Shown piece by piece: positions 1 to 6,926 of a stretch of DNA of 64,000 bases. The position numbers and the translations under genes were made by a program. How positions within the stretch are numbered: the stretch's first letter is position 1; every line of letters begins with the position of its first letter. Source of the stretch: JABMMZ01 sp040403495 (lineage in GTDB: Bacteria > Bacteroidota > Bacteroidia > NS11-12g > UBA955). Location: positions 1 to 64,000 of the forward strand of contig JBBAKM010000013.1 of NCBI GenBank assembly GCA_040403495.1. The letters are read 5' to 3'. Under the pieces are notes generated by a model. That model saw only the letters and a list, made by a program, of their open reading frames with translations, searched no databases and had not been told where the DNA came from.

Positions 1-13
1 AAGCGTAAACTGT

Positions 14-64
14 GCGGAGGCGTCCAAGAATGGCGCGAAATTTCAATTTGACAGCTTTGGGGAG
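14..64 (+). repeat. Dispersed 51-base repeat, copy 1
   Basis: This 51-base block, which starts GCGGAGGCGTCC and ends GCTTTGGGGAG, recurs at 45766-45816 with a single mismatch. The two copies lie about 45.7 kb apart, and both are in intergenic repeat mosaics. No coding potential is seen. Function is unknown. Confidence 0.85.
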
Positions 65-66
65 GG

Positions 67-105
67 CCTCACCCCCCAGCCCCTCTCCAAAGGAGAGGGG
101 AGTAA
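67..105 (+). repeat. CTCTCC/GGAGAG palindromic element, intergenic copy
   Basis: The element begins CCTCACCCC, carries the inverted repeat CCCCTCTCC-AAA-GGAGAGGGG and ends AGTAA. Close relatives are at 19516-19550 (same orientation) and 20023-20059 (opposite orientation), both inside a coding region. Similar palindromes are common in Bacteroidota intergenic DNA, as I recall, but I cannot search for them here. Confidence 0.8.
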
Positions 106-155
106 GATCCGTAACATGTTAAAATCAAAAATTTAATTATTAAACGTAATCAAAA

Positions 156-221
156 GTCCCTCTTCTCGGCTGAGCCGAGAGAGAGGGAGACACTTGACTA
201 GGCTAAGCCTAGTGTGTGAGG
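156..221. repeat. Two adjacent palindromic repeats
   Basis: The first palindrome is centred on CTCGGCTGAGCCGAG (about 165-179). The second is centred on ACTAGGCTAAGCCTAGT (about 197-213) and is flanked by CACTTG and GTGAGG. The second is the reverse-strand counterpart of the element at 45315-45347. Both would form stable hairpins in RNA or in single-stranded DNA. No gene overlaps them. Confidence 0.75.
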
Positions 222-273
222 CCAAAAAAGAAGAGATGTGAAAAGCGATTTGGACGAAAAGCGTTATTGAAAA

Positions 274-312
274 GCTGTCGGGAAAAGATGTCTCCTTCGT
301 CGACATGACAGC
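274..312 (+). repeat. Dispersed GTCGAC-containing repeat, copy 1
   Basis: The block runs from GCTGTCGGGAAAAGATG to CCTTCGTCGACATGACAG, and its ends (CTGTC/GACAG) are complementary. A slightly diverged copy with a one-base length difference lies at 46000-46038. In both places it sits about 200 bases downstream of the 51-base repeat, so the two modules appear to travel together or to accumulate in the same sites. Confidence 0.75.
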
Positions 313-487
313 AGGGGAGGGCTTTGAATTACACTTAGGTTGCGAGCATCGAGCATTGAATGGGATGTGCTTTTAAAGAATTGGATTATTTGTTTAAATA
401 AGTTAATTTGATTCTTTTTTGTGCAAATTTTGTGCAAATGCAAAAAAGGGTTACATTGATTTAATAAGTTTATTCTTTGAAATTAAG

Positions 488-507
488 TTGTGGGGACTTC
501 TGGATTC
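488..507 (+). repeat. Partial copy of the tRNA-Val 3' end (possible att remnant)
   Basis: The 20 bases match 603-622, the 3' acceptor and T-arm end of the tRNA-Val gene plus three flanking bases, at 18 of 20 positions. Such a short duplicate of a tRNA 3' end next to the gene is the usual footprint of tyrosine-recombinase integration. Only about 95 bases separate the two copies and no integrase is present, so this could be a relic or chance. See findings. Confidence 0.4.
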
Positions 508-571
508 ATCCCGATATTTATCGGGAAAGTGTCGCGATTTCAAACACCAATTAATCCAAAATTAAGGGCAT

Positions 572-600
572 AAAAAAAACCTCCAATTTGGAGGTTTTTA
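572..600. terminator. Rho-independent terminator after tRNA-Val
   Basis: A 9-base-pair stem AAAACCTCC/GGAGGTTTT with a 5-base loop (576-598) is flanked by A-runs and T-runs. It lies immediately downstream of the minus-strand tRNA-Val gene and can work in either direction. Confidence 0.8.
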
Positions 601-605
601 ATTTG

Positions 606-680
606 TGGGGGCTACTGGATTCGAACCAGTGACCCTCTGCTTGTAAGGCAGATGCTCTAAACCAGCTGAGCTAAGCCCCC
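606..680 (-). tRNA. tRNA-Val (anticodon UAC)
   Basis: The reverse complement folds as a cloverleaf: 5' acceptor GGGGGCT pairs with AGCCCCC and is followed by discriminator A; the D-arm contains TAGCTCAGCTGGTTTAGAGC; the anticodon stem TCTGC/GCAGA encloses loop CTTACAA, which reads anticodon TAC; and the T-arm loop contains TTCGAAT. CCA is not encoded. A terminator hairpin follows at 572-600. Confidence 0.97.
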
Positions 681-781
681 TTAGTGTTTTTTAAGGACTG
701 CAAAAATAGTATTTGTTTTTAATTATGCAAATAATATTTTCGTTTTTTTTCATTTTTTTTAATTGCCCCTAAATCCCTCGT

Positions 782-2782
782 TTAACTCAAAAGTTGATAA
801 GCTACAAAACTCATTAAATAAGCAAATCCTGTCATGTAAAAAAACTGAATAACCGGCCATTTAATCGACTTTGTTTCTCGGTATGTAATAGCCAATGTAC
901 TCATACACTGCATTGCAAAGGCATAAAACAATAGTAATGACACAATCGTTGCTATGTTATATACTTTAGTGTCGCTGCCAACTCTTGTTTGTTCTGACAA
1001 TGTCTGACTAATGGTTTTTTCATCCTCAGCGTCTTTGATGCTGTATATGGTTGCAATAGTGCCAACAAAAATCTCTCTCGCCGCAAAACTTGTGATTAAG
1101 GCAATTCCTATTTTCCAATCATATCCCAAAGGTTTTATAATCGGTTCAATTGATTTGCCCATAATTCCTGCATAACTTGCTTCTAGTTTTTCGCTTTTTA
1201 TTAAGGTCTCTTTGTCGGATAATTCATAAGTATGATACTTTTGCTCAATTTTAGCAAAATTGTCTTTTGGGCCAAAACTGGCCAAAAACCACAATACAAT
1301 ACTTACAATCAATATGATTTTACCAGCATTAAACACAAAATCATAGGTTTTGTCTTTAATCGTTAATCCTACATTTCTTAGACTAGGGATGCGATAGTCG
1401 GGCATTTCTAGTATAAAAAAACTTTTTTCTTTTTGTCTTAGCAAATATTTGAAAATGGTAGAAAAGAGTAATACGGCAATAAAGCCAACCAAATATAAAC
1501 TTAGTAAAATCAATCCCCTGATATCAATAAAGTTATTGTCGTTTTTGATTAATAAACTAACCAATAATGTATAAACTGGCAATCGCGCGGAACAACCCAT
1601 TAAAGGCGTAACCAATATTGTAATGATGCGGTCTTTTTTGTTTTCAATATTCCTAGTAGCCATAATGGAAGGTATTGCACATGCCATTCCTCCAATTAAT
1701 GGAACAATTGATTTGCCGTTTAATCCAAATTTGCGCATCAATCGGTCGTTGATAAAGCTAACTCGCGTCATGTAGCCACTCTCTTCCAAAATAGAGAGAA
1801 ATAAAAACAAGAAAATAATTTGGGGTAAAAACACTACCACACCGCTAATCCCCGGTATAATACCCTCTGTAATAAGCGAATTAATATAACCCTCAGGAAT
1901 CCAAGAGTGAACCAAACCCGCAAACCATGAAAAAAACTGTTCAATCCAATTCATGGGATACTCGGCAAACTTGAAAATAAATTGAAAAATCACAAACAGG
2001 GTCGCAAAAAAAGTAACAAAACCATAGACAGGATGGAGTAAAAATTTATCTATTTGTTTGGTCTTATTGGTAATGTTAATTAAACTTTTTCTTACCGTTT
2101 TAGTAATAGTATTTCGAATAATTTGATAACGTTCTTCGGTTTCTTTACTTATCGTATCAATAACTTCTTGATTGTTTTCAAGACTTTTTACAACTCTCTC
2201 ACTAACTGTGTTGGAATAATTTGTTAATGATTTGTCTTTGTTAATCTGATTGAAATAAGTTGTTTGAAATGAAGTTTCTGTTTTAAGTATGATTGACTTT
2301 AAATGTTCAATTCCTTCTTTATTTCTTGAATTAATGGGAGCTATTAAAACACCAAGTTCTTGAGATAACAAAGGGATATTAATTGTTAACCCTTTTTCAT
2401 GGGCAACATCCATCATGTTTAGTGCAATGATGATAGGTTTTTGTAAATCAGCTAACTGCGTAAACAATAGAAGGTTTCTTTGTAAATTACTAGCATCAGC
2501 AACATACACTATCAAATCTACCGCATTGTTTATTTGGTCTAAGATGTGATTGATGGCAATTTTCTCATCTTCACCATTGGGATAGATACTATAAGTGCCC
2601 GGAAGGTCGGTTACAGTAATTTTGCTGTCTTCGATATAAAAAACTCCCTTTTTTTTGTCAATAGTAGTGCCGGGAAGATTGCTTATTTTTTGATTTAAGC
2701 CCGTTAATACATTGAATAAGGTTGATTTTCCGCAATTTGGATTACCAATTAATGCTATATTTTTTTGCGTATTAGTTTCCAT
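782..2782 (-). CDS. feoB: Ferrous iron transport protein B (FeoB)
   Basis: FeoB is the inner-membrane GTPase-coupled Fe(II) uptake protein. The N-terminal G domain is clear: G1 GNPNCGKS (residues 13-20), G3 DLPGTY (59-64) and G4 NMMD (about 122-125). The central and C-terminal parts hold the two Gate domains and the hydrophobic FeoB core, including the Cys-containing motif GCSARLPVY and a later AAREIFVGT segment, with about 8-10 membrane spans. At 666 residues it is shorter than the 770-residue enterobacterial protein but normal for compact FeoBs. Its start overlaps the end of feoA by 11 bases, so the two are translationally coupled. No Fur box is obvious to me upstream. Identification is secure. 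Confidence 0.96.
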   Translation of the reverse strand: METNTQKNIALIGNPNCGKSTLFNVLTGLNQKISNLPGTTIDKKKGVFYIEDSKITVTDLPGTYSIYPNGEDEKIAINHILDQINNAVDLIVYVADASNLQRNLLLFTQLADLQKPIIIALNMMDVAHEKGLTINIPLLSQELGVLIAPINSRNKEGIEHLKSIILKTETSFQTTYFNQINKDKSLTNYSNTVSERVVKSLENNQEVIDTISKETEERYQIIRNTITKTVRKSLINITNKTKQIDKFLLHPVYGFVTFFATLFVIFQFIFKFAEYPMNWIEQFFSWFAGLVHSWIPEGYINSLITEGIIPGISGVVVFLPQIIFLFLFLSILEESGYMTRVSFINDRLMRKFGLNGKSIVPLIGGMACAIPSIMATRNIENKKDRIITILVTPLMGCSARLPVYTLLVSLLIKNDNNFIDIRGLILLSLYLVGFIAVLLFSTIFKYLLRQKEKSFFILEMPDYRIPSLRNVGLTIKDKTYDFVFNAGKIILIVSIVLWFLASFGPKDNFAKIEQKYHTYELSDKETLIKSEKLEASYAGIMGKSIEPIIKPLGYDWKIGIALITSFAAREIFVGTIATIYSIKDAEDEKTISQTLSEQTRVGSDTKVYNIATIVSLLLFYAFAMQCMSTLAITYRETKSIKWPVIQFFYMTGFAYLMSFVAYQLLS

Positions 2783-3002
2783 TAGAGGCTTCCACTTGAA
2801 TATAATCTGCTTCTTCTTTTCGCAATCCTAAAATATATCCTCCTATGTCAAACGCAATGGGGTCGCCTAAAGGTGACTGGTATAATCGGGTTATTTCACT
2901 GCCAACAAAACATCCCATTTCTATCAACCTAGTTTGGAACTTCCCTGAAGTTACGTTTGTAATCACAGCTTTTTGTCCGTCTATTAAATCATTTGCTTTC
3001 AT
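2772..3002 (-). CDS. feoA: Ferrous iron transport protein A (FeoA)
   Basis: FeoA is a small cytoplasmic SH3-like protein that assists FeoB in Fe(II) transport. The protein has the usual length (about 76 residues) and the family pattern: an early GQKAVITNV strand, the central RLIEMGCFVGSEI motif, PLGDPIAFDIGGY and a C-terminal LRKEEA. I chose the ATG at 3002; a TTG two codons upstream (3008) is also possible. The gene overlaps feoB by 11 bases and is the first gene of a minus-strand feoAB operon, divergent from the AlkD-like gene. Confidence 0.93.
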   Translation of the reverse strand: MKANDLIDGQKAVITNVTSGKFQTRLIEMGCFVGSEITRLYQSPLGDPIAFDIGGYILGLRKEEADYIQVEASNGN

Positions 3003-3051
3003 GTCCAAAAATGGATTGCAATTTAGAGTATTTCTAAATAATAAATAGAAT

Positions 3052-3059
3052 TAATTTTG
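3052..3059 (+). promoter_or_regulatory. -7 promoter box of the AlkD-like gene
   Basis: TAATTTTG matches the Bacteroidota -7 consensus TAnnTTTG. It lies in the short intergenic region between divergent feoA and the AlkD-like gene, 26 bases before the ATG at 3086. Confidence 0.55.
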
Positions 3060-3085
3060 CAATTTTCAATAACTTGCAACCGAAA

Positions 3086-3778
3086 ATGAAGGCCCATCAC
3101 CTATACCAAGTTCTTCAATCTGAATTCGAGCAAAACCGTGACCCTGTAAGAGCGGAGGGAATGTCGCGATACATGCGTAATTTGTTCCAATTTTATGGAA
3201 TACCATCGCCTACTAGGGTTGATATTACCCAAAAGGCATTGATTGGTTTTAAATGGGAATCTATAGATGATTTAAACCGTTTTGTTGAATTGTGTTTTCG
3301 GGGAATTGAGAGGGAGTGGCAGTATACTGCTGTATTTGTTTTAACCAAATATAAAAAAATATGGGATGAAAAAACAGTTGAACTGATCGAAAATTGTATT
3401 GTTCAAAAAAGTTGGTGGGATACAGTCGATTTATTGGCTTCTCAATGTGTAGGGTATTACTTTACAAAATATCCTCAACAGATTCAAACTAAAATTACCA
3501 CTTGGCGTCATTCCGATAATATTTGGTTGAACCGTACTTGTCTTATTTTTCAATTGGGGTATAAACAACAAACAGACCATAAGTTATTGGCATCTTTGAT
3601 TCAACAATATGCTCATTCCAATGAATTTTTTATCCAAAAAGCGATAGGATGGTCGCTGCGTCAACTAGGGAAACATCGCGCTGATATAGTTTTCGATATT
3701 ATTGATAACACAGAACTTAAGCCTTTGAGTAAAAGGGAAGCACTGAAACATTTAAAAAATAAAACAGTAACATTTTAA
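3086..3778 (+). CDS. DNA alkylation repair protein, AlkD-like
   Basis: This 230-residue protein belongs to the AlkC/AlkD HEAT-like repeat family of DNA glycosylases, which remove bulky or N-alkylated bases without flipping them. The all-helical sequence has the family landmarks: the N-terminal MSRYMRNLFQFYGIPSPTR segment, WQYTAVFVLTKY, a central SWWDTVDLLAS motif with the conserved WD, and a C-terminal FIQKAIGWSLRQLGK helix with the conserved Lys/Trp/Arg positions. An in-frame TTG at 3074 would add four residues; I prefer the ATG at 3086. The MarR gene begins four bases after the stop, suggesting co-transcription. Confidence 0.9.
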   Translation: MKAHHLYQVLQSEFEQNRDPVRAEGMSRYMRNLFQFYGIPSPTRVDITQKALIGFKWESIDDLNRFVELCFRGIEREWQYTAVFVLTKYKKIWDEKTVELIENCIVQKSWWDTVDLLASQCVGYYFTKYPQQIQTKITTWRHSDNIWLNRTCLIFQLGYKQQTDHKLLASLIQQYAHSNEFFIQKAIGWSLRQLGKHRADIVFDIIDNTELKPLSKREALKHLKNKTVTF

Positions 3779-3782
3779 AAAA

Positions 3783-4187
3783 ATGAAAATAGAAGAAGCT
3801 ATAAAGCAGTCGAAATTTAACTCTATTCATGAAAAAGCTATTATAAATATATTATATACAGCAAATTATATTGAAGACAGATTTAAAGATTACTTAAAAG
3901 AGAAAGACCTTTCTTTGCCACAATACAATGTTTTGCGGATTTTAAGAGGACGAAAAGGTGGTTTTGCAACTTGCGGTGAACTTAAAGCGGTTATGTTAGA
4001 TAAAAATCCAGATGTAACACGTTTATGTGATAAATTGATTACAAAAGGATTGATACAAAGACAGAATAATCCTAAAAATAAAAGGGAAATACACTTAAGT
4101 ATTTCAAAAAATGGATTAACCATCATTGATGAGATACACCCTGCATTTATGCAGTTTCACAACAAATTGGAAGCGCTAGAATCGGAA
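3783..4187 (+). CDS. MarR family transcriptional regulator, cut by assembly gap
   Basis: About 135 residues are readable before the N-run. They show the MarR winged-helix layout: an N-terminal dimerisation helix, LPQYNVLRILRGRKG, the recognition helix region MLDKNPDVTRLCDKL, the wing KNKREIHLSISKNG, and the start of the C-terminal helix (NKLEALE). MarR proteins usually have 140-160 residues, so only the last few residues are probably missing. The residues that can be translated beyond the gap belong to the next gene's promoter region and are not part of this protein. Its ligand and targets are unknown. It starts four bases after the AlkD-like gene. Confidence 0.88.
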
Positions 4188-4197
4188 NNNNNNNNNN
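4188..4197. other. Assembly gap (10 N)
   Basis: Ten undetermined bases interrupt the 3' end of the MarR gene. The true gap length is unknown: both the end of the MarR gene and the start of the following intergenic region could lie in missing sequence. Confidence 0.99.
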
Positions 4198-4224
4198 ATT
4201 CGTGCAACTTTGTAATCTTGGTAC

Positions 4225-4232
4225 TATCTTTG
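4225..4232 (+). promoter_or_regulatory. -7 promoter box of the DUF4197 gene
   Basis: TATCTTTG matches TAnnTTTG and lies 31 bases before the ATG of the DUF4197 lipoprotein gene. The upstream -33 region may be affected by the assembly gap. Confidence 0.5.
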
Positions 4233-4263
4233 CAAATAATTTTAAAAAAAGTATATTTCAACT

Positions 4264-4974
4264 ATGAAAAAAATCATTTATTCAATTGTTTTATGTTTGG
4301 GTTTTGCTTCTTGTGATGTTTTACACACAGTTGTAAAAGAGGTTTTAACCATTCCAACTACCGAAGAGGCTGCCGGCGGATTAAAAGATGCACTTAAACA
4401 AGGTTTTTCAAAAGGGGCGGATGCATTAGCAATGCGTGGTGCTTTTGGCAATAATCAATTAATCAAAATATTATTACCTGCAGAAGCGCAAACTGTTGCC
4501 AACAAATTATCAAGTATTGGTATGCAAACGCAAGTTAATCAAGTAATATCCAAACTTAATGAAGGTGCAGAAGATGCAGTAGGTACCGCAAAACCAATTT
4601 TTGTGGATGCCATTACCAAAATGAGTTTTAATGATGCAATGGGTATTTTAACAGGTGGTAAAGGGGCTGCAACTAGATATTTAAAGGAAACAACAACCTC
4701 TGCTTTAGTCGCTTCTTTTTCTCCTAAAGTGCAATCAGCGCTCGACCAAGTTGGTGTTACCCGTAATTGGTCCGACTTAGTAAATACCTATAACAAATTA
4801 CCCTTGGTGCAAAAAATGAATCCTGATTTAAAATCTCATGTTACTGAAAAAGCTTTGTCTACATTGTTCAACAAAGTAGAGGAAGAAGAAAATAATATTA
4901 GAGAAAATCCAATGCAAAGAACAACGGAGTTGATGAAAAAAGCATTTGCTTATGCTGATGCTAATAAAAAGTAA
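4264..4974 (+). CDS. DUF4197 family lipoprotein
   Basis: The product is a 236-residue secreted lipoprotein: the signal peptide ends in a lipobox GFASC with Cys at about residue 17. The rest matches the DUF4197 pattern as I know it: GLKDAL near the start of the mature part, AMRGAFGNNQLIKILLP, the central INEGAEDA-like and FNDAMGIL segments, and ATRYLKE. The function of the family is not established. It has its own -7 box at 4225-4232, and a terminator follows at 4998-5024, so it appears to be monocistronic. Confidence 0.88.
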   Translation: MKKIIYSIVLCLGFASCDVLHTVVKEVLTIPTTEEAAGGLKDALKQGFSKGADALAMRGAFGNNQLIKILLPAEAQTVANKLSSIGMQTQVNQVISKLNEGAEDAVGTAKPIFVDAITKMSFNDAMGILTGGKGAATRYLKETTTSALVASFSPKVQSALDQVGVTRNWSDLVNTYNKLPLVQKMNPDLKSHVTEKALSTLFNKVEEEENNIRENPMQRTTELMKKAFAYADANKK

Positions 4975-4997
4975 TTAATAATAGTATTAAATGATTG

Positions 4998-5024
4998 AAG
5001 GAGTGAATTTTCACTCCTTTTTTT
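4998..5024 (+). terminator. Rho-independent terminator
   Basis: Stem AAGGAGTGA/TCACTCCTT with a short AT loop is followed by a run of seven or more T. It is 24 bases after the DUF4197 stop codon. Confidence 0.85.
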
Positions 5025-5077
5025 ATTTCTTTTTTTAGGTTTGTCGACTAATCCATAATAATATTTGATTTTTGAAT

Positions 5078-5085
5078 TAACTTTG
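5078..5085 (+). promoter_or_regulatory. -7 promoter box of the Cys-rich small protein
   Basis: TAACTTTG matches TAnnTTTG and lies only seven bases before the ATG at 5093, so any 5' leader would be very short. Confidence 0.5.
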
Positions 5086-5092
5086 CACCATT

Positions 5093-5287
5093 ATGGTACA
5101 ATATTTCATGGTATTAGGGGTTTTGCTTTTATGCGTAGCAGGAATAGCGGTTAGAGTATTGCTTGTAAAAGACGGTGCTATGCGTGGTACTTGTGCATCG
5201 CAAACGCCATTACTTAATAAAGATGGTCAGGCTTGTGGTTTGTGCGGAAAAATGCCCGGTGAGGCTTGTGGTGAAGAAGGCAAATAA
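5093..5287 (+). CDS. Small Cys-rich membrane protein (NqrM-like)
   Basis: The 64-residue product has one N-terminal membrane helix (residues 3-24) and a short soluble tail with four cysteines in the arrangement GTCASQ...GQACGLCGK...GEACG. The layout (single helix, then a GTC/GSC motif and a CxxC) resembles NqrM/DUF539, which delivers iron to the Na+-translocating NADH:quinone reductase, and the Bacteroidota proteins usually named 'membrane or secreted protein'. No nqr genes or apbE are in this window, so the NQR link is inference. It has a close -7 box and no Shine-Dalgarno sequence. Confidence 0.7.
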   Translation: MVQYFMVLGVLLLCVAGIAVRVLLVKDGAMRGTCASQTPLLNKDGQACGLCGKMPGEACGEEGK

Positions 5288-5290
5288 ACG

Positions 5291-6856
5291 CTAATGGATT
5301 TTATATCCTTTTTTCTTTAAAAAAGAAACCCACTCTTCATACTTCTCTTCACTCAATACTCTTGGAAATTTGTTTTGTGAACCAAATTTACCTTGCTCTT
5401 GCATCCAATTAATGAACTCTTCTGAAGGCAATAGATTAATTTTTAAATATTTTAAGGCGTGCTTTCTTTCTGTGGCATAATCGTCGTTGCTGTTGATTAA
5501 AAACTCGTCTAACTTAGCCTCTATAGTATCTATTGAAATGTCTTTTTTATCGCATGCAATGAACCAACGGTGGCCATGCATGTTGTTTTCAGTAAAGCCT
5601 TTTACGCTGTATTCATTCATTGGCGTTGATAAATAATCGCTCAACTCCGCAATGGCTTGATTCATGTTTTCTACACTTAAATGCTCGCCACATAAACTTA
5701 AAAAATGTTTGGTTCTACCTGTGATTTTAATTTCACATAAATCTAGATTGACAAATTTAATAGTGTCTCCAATTAAGTAGCGCCAAGCGCCTGAACATGT
5801 CGTTAATAGGATGGCATAATTTTGATTCAGTTCAACTTGACCGATATTCAAAGCAATAGCATTGGGTTTGATATTGCCATTTTCATCGAAATTGTGCTCA
5901 TTGAATGGTACAAACTCGAAAAACATTCCATTTCTAAAATTCAAACGCATTCCCTCTGCTTCTTTTCTTGCTTGAAAAGCTACAAATCCCTCCGAAGCTA
6001 AGTAAGTTTCAAAGTACATTATCGGTCTTTCAAATAAGGTATTTAAACTTTTTTTGTAAGGGTCTATCGCAACGCCACCCCAAATATAAAAACTAAAATT
6101 AGGCCAAATGTCGTGTATCGTTTTTAAGTTGTATTTGGCAATAATTTTTTCAAATAATATTTGAATCCAAGCTGGAACACCTGCTATTCCTACAACATCC
6201 CATTCAGGGGCTTCTTCTACTATTCTATTGATTTTATTTTCCCAGCTTTTTTCACTTCTAATGTCGTGAGAGGGCTTAGAGAATCTATCAAACCAACCTG
6301 GCACATTACTCGACGTAATTCCGCTTAAATCACCTGCGTAGGTTTTGCCTTCATTGTTGTAATATAAACTGGTACTTCCACTCATCATTAAATAGTCTTT
6401 GGCTAAGTAATCTTTCGGGATATCGGTTTTAATTAAACTAACCATTTGCCTTAATCCAGCTTTGGTAATGCTTTTAATCATGTCCTCAGAAACAGGAATG
6501 TATTTACTTGCCCCCTCTGATGTGCCCGAACTAAGTGCAAAATATTCGATTTTGCCCGGCCAAGTAATGTTTTCTTCGCCATTATAAGCTCTTTGCCACC
6601 AATGGTGTATGGTTTTGTATTCCGAAATTGGGACGTTTTGTTGGTATTTTCTTAATGTGAATTTCGACTCTATAATTTCCGTAAATTGGTAGGTTTTTCC
6701 ATATTCCGTCTCTGCTGCTTTCGTTAAAAGTTTTTTAAGCGTTTTCGTTTGCTGTTTTAAAGCATTATTTTGGTTCAGACTGAACGGTGAAGCCAATCTT
6801 TTTCCAGTATTGAAAATTTGATTTAATATTTTTTTACGATAACTAGTAGAGGGCAT
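5291..6856 (-). CDS. GH3 family acyl-adenylate ligase-like protein
   Basis: The protein (521 residues) belongs to the GH3 family, named after plant auxin-amido synthetases, which are adenylate-forming enzymes that join an acyl acid to an amino acid. Visible motifs are the phosphate-binding loop ALSSGTSEGASKYIPVS (about residues 106-122), YLASEGF in the middle, and the C-terminal GDTIKF and GRTKHFLSLCGEHLS segments that close over ATP. The family is widespread in Bacteroidota, where no substrate is known. The gene is convergent with the small Cys-rich gene (three bases apart). It is separated by 70 bases from the PaaE-like gene upstream and may be transcribed with it. Confidence 0.88.
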   Translation of the reverse strand: MPSTSYRKKILNQIFNTGKRLASPFSLNQNNALKQQTKTLKKLLTKAAETEYGKTYQFTEIIESKFTLRKYQQNVPISEYKTIHHWWQRAYNGEENITWPGKIEYFALSSGTSEGASKYIPVSEDMIKSITKAGLRQMVSLIKTDIPKDYLAKDYLMMSGSTSLYYNNEGKTYAGDLSGITSSNVPGWFDRFSKPSHDIRSEKSWENKINRIVEEAPEWDVVGIAGVPAWIQILFEKIIAKYNLKTIHDIWPNFSFYIWGGVAIDPYKKSLNTLFERPIMYFETYLASEGFVAFQARKEAEGMRLNFRNGMFFEFVPFNEHNFDENGNIKPNAIALNIGQVELNQNYAILLTTCSGAWRYLIGDTIKFVNLDLCEIKITGRTKHFLSLCGEHLSVENMNQAIAELSDYLSTPMNEYSVKGFTENNMHGHRWFIACDKKDISIDTIEAKLDEFLINSNDDYATERKHALKYLKINLLPSEEFINWMQEQGKFGSQNKFPRVLSEEKYEEWVSFLKKKGYKIH

Positions 6857-6926
6857 TTTGTATGCAAATAAAAGTAAAAATTTTTAAAAACCAACGTTGC
6901 TGATTTTTAAATGATTAGAGATGAAA

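Larger units (their letters stand above)
1..605. other. Intergenic repeat mosaic at left edge
   Basis: No convincing gene is seen between the window edge and tRNA-Val. The stretch is a patchwork of short dispersed repeats (14-64, 67-105, 156-221 and 274-312, each with a second copy elsewhere in the window), followed by an AT-rich part. The latter contains a tandem TTGTGCAAAT-type duplication near 418-438, a perfect palindrome CCCGATATTTATCGGG near 510-525, and a 20-base near-copy of the tRNA-Val 3' end at 488-507. Every reading frame is broken by stops. It looks like an accumulation site for non-coding elements. Confidence 0.7.

Noticed and set aside
2845..3048. Plus-strand ORF opposite feoA
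   Set aside because: It is the antisense shadow of a well-supported feoA gene, with no family features.
4198..4316. C-terminal extension of the MarR protein across the N-run
   Set aside because: The frame after the gap is arbitrary, runs through a promoter box and into the next gene's signal peptide in another frame, and has no MarR similarity.
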